Shown: piece after piece, positions 56,518 to 64,000 of the stretch | How positions within the stretch are numbered: the stretch's first letter is position 1 | Layout: each line of letters starts with the position of its first letter | DNA from: Protea cynaroides | Lineage: Eukaryota; Streptophyta; Magnoliopsida; Proteales; Proteaceae | Assembly: GCA_028583415.1 (NCBI GenBank) | Contig: CM053266.1 | Coordinates: 80,730,149-80,794,148, forward strand | DNA length: 64,000 bases | Direction of reading: 5' to 3' | Notes under the pieces: model-generated | Seen by the model: only the letters and a program-made list of their open reading frames with translations | What the model was told of the DNA's origin: nothing | Database searches by the model: none | Program-made: the position numbers and the translations under genes

Positions 56518-58146
56518 GGACGTCCCTCAGTCCTTTTTCACTCTTTTAGAACATTAGTAAATCCTAGAGAAAGAGAAGGAAGAAAAGAAAGAGAAGGAAG
56601 AGAAGGAGAAGAAGAAAAAGCTAAGGAAAAGAATTTGCTAAGAAGAGATTGGCTCTCTATCACAGGCCAAGGTATGAAACGAATCTCTGGAAATGTAAAC
56701 TCTAAGGAATAAGACTTCTATGGAACATAGACAATATCAACCTATTATGATCTACGTGATTTCCTTGATAAAATCCTAAGGAGAACCATGAAGAGTGAAT
56801 TTGATGATTAGGATTGATAAGAAATTACTAATGATGGCCATAGGATGACCTTAGAATAAATCCCATTGAAGAACACAAGAATTGACCCAGGAAGAACTCG
56901 AATTTCATGTAGACTGTGACCAAAAATCTCAAGGTCGCAGCTACAGTCGACCATAGCATGACCAATATGACCAGAGGATCGACAATAGGCATTCAGGAAG
57001 AAGATTTCGGCGACCAATCGCATAGGGTATCAATCGTAGACAATAAGGTCGATACAACATGAGACCATAGGACTCGTAGAGCACTCTCCCCCGGTGGACA
57101 ATTACGCCACTCTCTCCGGTGGACAACCTGACTGACCATAGGACTAATTAGACACCTATCAGTGCTCTGTTTCGATTTTCGACTACTATAACATACCACA
57201 TATGAATCCTAACTTAAATTCATATAACTTTTAGGTTGTTAAATCAATTCAATGATAATTTCAAGGCTTGGAAGGACATCGAATATTACTAACAGGTGAG
57301 GGAACAAGACCGAAACTAATTGGTTAATAACAAACTGTTTATTTTTATTGAGTCCAATGTCATAATTGATTCTATACTTGTATGCTTGTAATATGCATCT
57401 CACATGTCATCTAATGTCTCTGCTATTACTGTTCATGCATATTTAATTCCGTTTATTTATAACATGATGACGAAGATAATGTTAGGAATAGGCATGTGAA
57501 TTTATGTGTGTGGTTGGTGTGTTGGATGTGAGTGGAGCATCAGGGGGAGGACGTGGCATGGTGGTCTTCGACCTCATCACCAGACTCTAGCTCTATCTCT
57601 ACTCAAGTCTTGCCCACTAACATCGTCGTATCGCCAATACCTTAGCAGAACTATTACGTCATAGGGCATTAGGGGAGGTGGTCTCGAACCGTGGGGTCTC
57701 TGACTCTACCAGGGGGCCCTAACTATATCTCTATGGACATATTGAGGGATGCTAGGGTGAGGCCTTGGATACACTGTTTGGCATTAGGATTGGTTAGTTA
57801 CGAGCCCAGTTTGCAAGCCCTCGCCAATAGGGGCTTACGTGTTGGTATGGGTAGGGCATCAGGAGAAGTGTTGTGGTGTTTGATCCGAACACTTTAGCTC
57901 TATCTCTATTCCATGGTAGGTGCATGTGGGACGGCAATGGTATTTGATCCATTAGGCGGATTCACACACTCGTGTATATAAGTACGGCAGCCACCAAACC
58001 TTTCTATAGCATATTGCAAACTAATAAACCAGACTAAAGATATGAATTGAATGCATGCATATGTTTGTTGCATTGTTTTATTTGTTTACTGAGTCGTGAT
58101 GTGTGCTCACCCTTTCGAAATTGAATATTTTTAGTTAATGATGCAG

Positions 58147-58268
58147 ATCTTACTATTGAAGAATATATGAATGTGTCGACGTATGGACACGTTGCTGCAA
58201 TGGACGTAGAAGGTGAAGAAGATGCGCATGATTTATCATGCGAGTGCAACCAATGTGTTTTTGCTTAA
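58147..58268 (+). CDS. Short conserved reading frame in LTR L5
   Basis: After TTAATGATGCAG the frame reads DLTIEEYMNVSTYGHVAAMD and ends EDAHDLSCECNQCVFA, TAA at 58266. Same length and phase as in the other family LTRs. Compared with L2, differences are spread evenly over codon positions (about 6, 7 and 7), so this pair alone does not argue for selection. Confidence 0.4.
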
Positions 58269-58548
58269 GTTTAGTTATAATTTGAACATTATATATGTAA
58301 TTGATTATTTATTTTTATGTCTTGTGGTTTGGAGATAATTGGATTAAATATTTATTTATCACTGTTAGACTCTCAGTTCATTTTCTGTAAGACTTCCGCT
58401 TATTTGTTTATTACCTCGATTATTAATGTGGAATGCGTGTTTGGTTTGATATGGTAGGTACAACCTATACGAGATCTTGGGTGAACCGTTGGTTTATTGG
58501 CGATTCCTCACATCATTCTGGTTAGACTAGAATTGGGATGTGACAACT

Positions 58549-58560
58549 TGGTATCAGAGC
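58549..58560 (+). other. Primer binding site of G2
   Basis: TGGTATCAGAGC, exact initiator-Met type, three bases after the LTR. Confidence 0.85.
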
Positions 58561-58717
58561 ATCTCAGGTTCTATCCATTGACCTAACTACTTTCACATGA
58601 GTCATGAACTGAGTAGGATAAAATTTAAAAGCTGTAATAGGAACACACCATAAGCATCTTTGTTGTATGAGACATAAACTAAGAAAGAGAATAATGCACA
58701 TATGTAAAGGGGAAACC

Positions 58718-58719
<2 letters not shown>

Positions 58720-58767
<48 letters not shown>
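58720..58767. repeat. (AT)n microsatellite
   Basis: Same position as the tract in G1 (4337-4386), between the primer site and the 3' end of the antisense gene. Confidence 0.9.
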
Positions 58768-58771
<4 letters not shown>

Positions 58772-58866
58772 AATAAAAACAAGACAATGTACATCAAATT
58801 CAGAGTACAGTCCACAATCCGGACAGTTACTCTGTAGTATATAAAGAAAAAAGATATAAATGGCAA

Positions 58867-60145
58867 TCATGGAGCTGGAGGTGCTGGAGGAGGAGGTGCC
58901 TCACGATCTCTATCGTAGTCCTCAGCATATACTCTCGCGAGCCAGGCCACCTGAGTTTGAGTCGCTAGGAGACTAGCCGTCAGATCCGCTACCTGTTGGT
59001 ATGTAAAGCGTTGGGCATCTAGAAGCTCTCTTACTCTCCAATCAGTCAGGCGTTGAGCTTCTCTAATCTCACGTAACAGCCCAATCATGTCATCTGGTGG
59101 TGGGCGTGAAGGGCCAGCTGAATGAGAAGCCCTAGAAGAGCCAGCTCCAGTAAAATGTTGTGGAGATGGAAGAGGGATGGCATCCACATCCATGTACATC
59201 CGATCATCATCCTCCTCATCATCACCCTCGTGTGCCTCTGCTGCTGCCTCTACTGCTACCTCTACTGCTGCTGCTACCTCCTCTGCATCTGCTGCCGCTA
59301 CCTAAGTGAGAGGACGTCTCATAGCATTCCTCTCATCATCACAGACCTGTATCTCTCTCATGCCCATCCTATTGATGGCCTCCCAATCAAGGTCAGCTGA
59401 GAAGGTGTCCTCAAGGATCCACTAGGTCTACTTGTAGATGAGCGAGCAAGGTGGAGATCAGTCGCCCATAGGACAAGTTACCTCTCGAGTCAGGCAACGT
59501 AGCTTTGTGCATAGTCCGAAGAATAATATATGGGAGGCAGACAGGCTGCCTAGTACAGATACAATACAGCAGGTAAGAAGTCAGCTGTGAGTTCATCTCG
59601 TAGTGTCCGCCCTGGGGAATAAGATTATGCTGGATAATCTTACAGTAGACCCATGGCTCTGGACGCAGGTTGACTGCTTTCATCTCCCAGCGGTCATCCT
59701 GAAGAATCTGATTATCTATTTCTGCACGCACCTGTGTAGATAGAAACTGTGGCTCCCTAGGTGCACAGTAAACCAACTGACCATCGTTCGAAATACTTAG
59801 GAGATCAGCCAACTCTTGACAGTTGAAAGAGATCGGAACCCCTTTCACCCAGCTGGTGATCCGAAGCACTCTACCCCAGTTAACATCTTCTTAGTCACCC
59901 ACTACCTGTAGGAGATAGTAAAAGTGTTTGACCAAGTCCGGGCGAGTGCAAGCCTCGTACAAGATCACTGGAAGCCAACCCATGTCACCAAACGCCTTTT
60001 TCACATCAAACAGGGTTAAATGGGCTAGATTCACACACCAACCCCCTTCAACTTTCTTTCGATCAAACCAAGGATATCGCACCTCTTCTTCAATGGACCT
60101 GAAGCGTCGTGGGTCATGAACTCGAGGAACCTTAGTGCGAACCAT
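58867..60145 (-). pseudogene. Antisense gene of G2: putative plant transposon protein
   Basis: Minus strand, ATG at 60145 shortly after acceptor TTGCAG. Order of blocks: MVRTKVPRVHDPRRF, YPWFDRKKVEGGWCVNLAHL, SWVKGVPISFNCQELADLL, YCKIIQHNLIPQGGHYEMN, PVCLPYIILRTMHKA; then an Ala/Glu-rich acidic linker, a Pro/Ser stretch and the helical C terminus with TQTQVAWLARVYAEDYDRD. One TAA (about 59890), one frame change (about 59412) and one TAG in the linker (near 59303) break it. These differ from the breaks in G1, so both decayed independently from a working gene. It resembles the PF20167 domain (from memory); molecular role unknown. Confidence 0.72.
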
Positions 60146-60740
60146 GATAACTGCAAGAGAAGAAAATAAGAAAACAAGTTAGATAAATTTGAAAATTTTG
60201 ACAGCATAACGACGTAAAATGGAAAAAGCCTCACTTTTCACCTAAACATTTGGGCAGGAGGACTTACATAGGTCCCAAACCATCTTGCAAGGCTCATACA
60301 ATCAAAAATTTAAACTAGGTAGGTCGAATTTGAGGAAATCTTGATAATTGGGAAAACCCCAAAATTTAGGTCAAAAATGAGAATTTTTAAATTTCTACTA
60401 AACTAACTGATGAAACTCAAATTTTCTTGAGGGCTTTCATCCATTGGGTGGCCAAGAGAAAAAGCCCCCAATAAAAATTAAATTTTTACAGTCAGAAAAA
60501 TATTAATTAGAAGAAAACCCTACAAATAGCAAAAACCCTAGGTATGAAAGCTTAAAAATGGAGAAAAGTAGAGAACATACCTCAAGGAATGGAGTGACGG
60601 ATGTTGATCGATGAAAAAATCACCAAGTTGGTATGGTCGACACTGTAGCAACTCACTGGTGGCGAGTTGAGTAGAGACCGTAGGAGAAAGAAGGAGAATG
60701 AGTGGGAAAATTTTCAAAAAATAGGTTTAAAAACCTGATT
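60146..60740 (-). promoter_or_regulatory. Leader of the G2 antisense gene, with two predicted introns
   Basis: On the minus strand: donor GTATGT near 60581, acceptor CAAG and 16-nt exon 60268-60283, donor GTAAGT (60267-60262), acceptor CTTGCAG just before the ATG. All four splice signals are shared with G1. The small exon's ATG is in frame with the main ATG. The element's own gag begins only about 860 bp from this gene's start, in the other direction. Confidence 0.5.
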
Positions 60741-60832
60741 TTGAATCATACGGTCGCACAATTCGACCAAAATCATCGACCTTATGATCGACCATAGAGT
60801 CTCGGTAAGTTTCCAGGATTTTAAAGGTCGAA

Positions 60833-60861
60833 CCTATGGTCACACAACATGCGACCATAGG
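60833..60861. repeat. Inverted repeat between antisense gene and gag of G2
   Basis: Perfect 9-bp arms CCTATGGTC / GACCATAGG around an 11-base loop. Further GGTCG half-sites lie at 60745-60880. Arms are of the CTATGG type seen in L3 and L5, not the GTGTGG type of L1/L2. Confidence 0.7.
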
Positions 60862-61360
60862 CCATCGACCGTATGAATGACTGTTGTCTGCATTTTGATT
60901 ATGCTTGAACTTTTGCCTATTGATTTTGTTTTTCTCTCGCTTTTCATTGTGAGATTAACCCAATACTACCATTCTATTTTGTCTCACATAGGTAGCTTTG
61001 CCAATAACATACCACCCAAGAATTTAAAAAGCTGGACGCAGAGTAAGTAGAAGGAGACAAAATGCAAACCCATCTCCACCACCTGTCACACCCTAATTTT
61101 GCACTGTTCAGAATGGTGTGATGAACCGCTAATAAACCAACGGTTCAACCAGGATCTCAAATAGGCTGTGTCCGTTTGCTTAAACCATACACATCCACAA
61201 CTATAATCAGAGTAAATACATAATAGTAGAAGTCTTAAATAATAAATGAACTGAGAATCTAAATGTGATAATCATAAATAAAATACCAATTATCTGTCAT
61301 TGACTGAGACATAAGTAAATAAAATAATCAATTACATTTATTCAATACTCCAACTAAAAT

Positions 61361-61774
61361 CTAATCGAAAACGCATGAGTTGCATTCGCATGATGAATCA
61401 TGCGTCTCCATTATATCTTCTGCGTCCATCGCCGCAACATGCCCGAATGCGGGAGCACTCATATAATCTTCCACGGTCATACCTGCATCATCAACTAAAA
61501 TATTCCAATTCAAAAAGGGTGAGCACACATCACGGCTAAGTGAGCAAATAAAACAATGCAACAAACATATGCATGCATTCAATTCATATCTGTGGTCTGG
61601 TATATAAGTTTGCAATGTGCTACAGAAAGGTTCGGTGGCCACCTCACCTCTATACACGACTATGTGAATCCGCCCAATGAATATCGGCATTGCCGTCCCA
61701 CATGCACCCACTATGGAAACAGTGTACTCAATGGGTATCGTATTAAAGTACCACATGCTCCCATACCAATACAT
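61361..61774 (-). CDS. Short conserved reading frame in LTR L6 (137 codons open)
   Basis: The C-terminal 40 codons (from about 61482) align with the other LTR copies: GMTVEDYMSAPAFGHVAAMD, then ETHDSSCECNSCVFD, stop at 61361. Most differences from L1 are at third positions (hand count 6, 7, 17). The upstream 97 codons are open here but broken in L1, L3 and L5, so the true exon probably begins at the acceptor TGATGCAG. Confidence 0.42.
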   Translation of the reverse strand: MYWYGSMWYFNTIPIEYTVSIVGACGTAMPIFIGRIHIVVYRGEVATEPFCSTLQTYIPDHRYELNACICLLHCFICSLSRDVCSPFLNWNILVDDAGMTVEDYMSAPAFGHVAAMDAEDIMETHDSSCECNSCVFD

Positions 61775-62946
61775 AAGCCCCTATTGGCGAGGGCTTGCAA
61801 ACTGGGCTCGCAACTAACCAATCCTAATGTCAAACAGTGTATCCAAGGCCTCACCCCAGTATCCCTCAATACATCCATAGAGATAGAAAGATAGAGCTAA
61901 GGCCCCCCGATAGAGTCAGAGACTACACGGTCCGAGACCACCTCCCCTGATGCCCTACGACGTAATAGCTCTGCTAAGGTAATGGTGATACGACGATGTT
62001 AATGGACAAGACTTGAGTAGAGATAGAGCTAGAGTCTGGTGACCAGGACACACCACAATGTCACGTCCTCCCCCTGATGCTCCACTCGCATCAAGCACAC
62101 TAACCACACACATACATTCACATGCCTATTTCTAGCATCATCATCATCATCATGTTATAATAAACAGAATTAAATATGCATGAACATTAATAGCAAGAAT
62201 TTTGGATGACATGTTGAATGCACATTACAAGCATACACGCATAGAATCAGTCATGGCATTGGACTCAATAAATAAAAATAGTTTATTATTAGCCAATTAG
62301 TTTAGGTCTTGTTCCCTCACCTTTGATTGAGTATAGATCATCTTTCAAGCTTTAAGAATCACTTTTAGATCACTAGAAAAACCTAACAAGTCGATAGATT
62401 TTAATTAGAATTAATTCCAATAGTTTTAAGCTTGCTGTACTGCTAGGGTCGCAGGTTGGGTCGCAGGTAGGGTAGCAGTTTTCTGAGACCCCAGGGTGTA
62501 GGGTCGGTCATAGAGTCGGTTATCCATCGACCCTAGGTGCGACCACACGTAGTTTGAGTCGACCTTTCATCCTACAGTCCACTCTTTCATATTTGAATGC
62601 TTTGGCTTACTTTTATAGTCCATTCTATGATTGTTCTATGGCTCAAAACTTCAAGTTACACACTTTACTTTGTTTATAATGATTTCCTCCATGGATTCCA
62701 TTGGAATCTATCCATGGATGGATGATTTGGCTTCTCCTAGATCCTACCATCTTCATGAACTATTCTAGGGACTTACATAATTTATGGAGAATGTATTCAT
62801 ACCTTAAGCTTGCTGAGATTCAGAGATTTCTCTGAATTTCTTCTCTTTAGTCTTCTTCTCCAACTCTCCTTCTCTTCTCCTTCTCTTCTCTTTCTCTCAC
62901 TTTCAATTAGGGTTTCAAAAGGAGTGAAAGAGGCTAAGGGACGTCC

Positions 62947-62954
62947 TATTTATA
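62947..62954 (-). promoter_or_regulatory. TATA box of solo LTR L6
   Basis: TATAAATA on the minus strand followed by GGACGTCCCTTAGCC, identical in layout to L1. Confidence 0.6.
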
Positions 62955-63046
62955 GAGAAAAACCTCCCAAAATAAGTCCCATTGAGATTAGGAAAGCATC
63001 CCCTTGAAATTAGGAAAGTTTTGTAATTACGATTTCAGTCTGTCAT

Positions 63047-63076
63047 CCTAGGGTCGCAGGATCCGTCGACCCTAGG
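63047..63076. repeat. Inverted repeat in U3 of LTR L6
   Basis: Perfect 10-bp arms CCTAGGGTCG / CGACCCTAGG around CAGGATCCGT. The corresponding place in L2 (6655-6680) has GGGGTCACAGGATCCGTCGACC with GTG/CAC-type flanks, so loop and core are kept while the arm flanks differ. Confidence 0.75.
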
Positions 63077-64000
63077 GTCTCAAGTCATCCGACCCTAGTA
63101 CTGAAAAGTCATGGGTTGGACTCTGTTGAGGTGGGGTCGACCCTACCTGTTTAGGCATGCGACCCTACCTCAAATTTACTGTTTTTGGGTCAATTTCATA
63201 CCTGGTCTTGTGATTTCCTTCACGTACTTGGTCCACTTGGCTCGACCATGATAGGTAGACCTGGTACAAGGTGGTAAGACCGGTTAGTTCGATACGGGTC
63301 TTACACCACCTATGGAAACTAATGACAATGAGGGTGAACAAGGACAGGAAGGAAATATTGGAACTCAAAATGCTGTACCTCAGAATGTGCACACCCAAGC
63401 CAACCCAACCAACCTACCTGCACTACCTACAGATTTGGCTACTACGGTGAAGAATTTAGCACAATAAATGCAACAAATATAGCAAGTGCAAGCCAACATG
63501 CAAGCTGCTATGGGAATTGCTTTCCTAGTTGCAAACACAACACCTCTACCTGCAGGACAAGCTAGTACTACACCTGGTGGTAGCAACACTATACCCCAAG
63601 CACCGCAAACACCAGCAGTACAAGGCCAAGTGCCAAACTCTGAAGCACCGCAAGACGGGTATAACCAAAGAAATTATCAGTACTAACCACCTATGTATGG
63701 AGCATATGCACAGTATCTGCTTGATCACTCCAGACTAATCGAGCATTTCCTGAAACTGAAGCCAAAGGAATTTACAGGCAAGCCATCAGATCCGTTATGG
63801 CCAGCTCACTGGATCGATGAGATGGAAAGAAACTTTATGATGATGACTATAAATGAAGTGAAGGTATTATATGCCACTTTTATGCTGAAAGGTGATACGC
63901 ACCACTGGTGGAAATCTACTCGGAGTTATCTGTTGACAAAGCACGTCCAACTGACCTAGGCTATTTATAAAGAAGCTTTCTTCGAAAAAAAATTTCAGGA

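Larger units (their letters stand above)
56146..58545 (+). mobile_element. 5' LTR L5 of element G2
   Basis: 2400 bp from TGTTAGGGTC to GGGATGTGACA. Family landmarks: TATA box 56510-56517, purine leader (56570-56640), CCAAG|GTATGA at about 56671, AACAG|GTGAGG at 57295, GGTCG half-sites (56290-56400, 56930-57050), three GGGCAT modules (57535-57910) and the short reading frame. Confidence 0.88.
61084..63305 (-). mobile_element. Solo LTR L6 of the G1/G2 family, inserted in G2 gag
   Basis: 2222 bp on the minus strand, TGTAAGACCCGTATCG at 63305 to TGTGACA at 61084, flanked by the perfect target duplication CCACC (61079-61083, 63306-63310). No internal sequence. Landmarks present: TATA, purine leader, AAG|GTATGA, GTGAGG, three GGGCAT modules (in part), reading frame. 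Its inverted repeats are of a third type, AGGGTCG / CGACCCT. Confidence 0.9.
56146..64000 (+). mobile_element. Ty3/gypsy LTR retrotransposon G2 (5' part, cut by window edge)
   Basis: Plus-strand element with 5' LTR 56146-58545, primer site, AT tract, a gene on the opposite strand (58867-60145) with its leader to about 60740, and gag starting near 61009. Solo LTR L6 (61084-63305) interrupts gag. Same family as G1, in the opposite direction, so the two ends of the window carry facing copies. The gag capsid part reads as a gypsy Retrotrans_gag domain. Confidence 0.88.
61009..64000 (+). pseudogene. G2 gag, interrupted by solo LTR L6
   Basis: N-terminal part 61009-61083 (probable start ATA where ATG is expected; basic RRVSRRRQNANPSPPP, with one frame change), interrupted by L6, continuing at 63311. 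A Gln/Ala/Pro-rich stretch is followed by the capsid domain from about 63700: HFLKLKPKEFTGKPSDPLWP, HWIDEMERNFMMM, KVLYATFMLKGDTHHWW, then EAFFEKKFQ at the window edge. In-frame stops near 63466, 63481, 63684 and 63957 mostly sit where Gln or Trp codons are usual. Gag would assemble the particle. Confidence 0.75.

Noticed and set aside
58602..58870. Two Tyr/Ile-repeat frames near the AT tract
   Set aside because: They are translations of the (AT)n microsatellite.

Overview
The window looks like intergenic heterochromatin of a flowering plant. I found no host gene, tRNA, rRNA or CRISPR array. What I recognise is transposable elements, mostly decayed and nested in each other: Ty3/gypsy elements of at least three lineages, two Ty1/copia elements, one L1-type LINE, many LTR remnants and several minisatellites. 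Plant origin follows from the mix: Tat-type gypsy with a second RNase H, an Athila-like integrase tail, a DUF4283 LINE ORF1, and initiator-Met primer sites. I cannot name the species.

Layout. 1-6906: minus-strand gypsy element G1 (5' LTR at 4564-6906, internal region running off the left edge), carrying a gene antisense to the element that is split by a solo LTR of the same family. 6907-18480: 46-bp repeats, then a decayed plus-strand Tat-type element with gag-pol, its own intron-containing antisense ORF, and two satellite-like arrays. 18700-19952: a third, diverged copy of the G1-type antisense gene; its probable promoter lies at 31393, displaced by a LINE (19992-30696, 14-bp target duplication). 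That LINE is itself split by copia element C1 (21177-28209). 31490-32671: a related LTR fragment. 34740-50608: a three-level nest, with an Athila-like element collapsed to LTR - integrase tail - LTR, a solo LTR of the G1 family in its second LTR, and a fairly young, nearly complete copia element C2 inside that solo LTR. 50640-56145: LTR-like sequence and minisatellites, no genes. 56146-64000: plus-strand gypsy element G2, same family as G1, with 5' LTR, primer site, antisense gene, and gag interrupted by another solo LTR; it runs off the right edge.

The most unusual material is in the G1/G2 family. (1) Between primer site and gag it carries a spliced gene on the opposite strand, facing the LTR promoter. 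(2) All five near-complete LTRs, and one diverged relative, contain near their 3' end a short reading frame starting at a possible splice acceptor and ending in a CxCxxC-type tail followed by a stop. (3) LTR and internal regions carry GGTCG/CGACC inverted repeats whose flanking bases differ between copies while pairing is often kept. Two unrelated element families in the window (this one and Tat) carry antisense genes with introns.

All coding assignments come from reading the translations and remembered family motifs. No search was run. Splice sites, LTR boundaries and divergence values are by eye.
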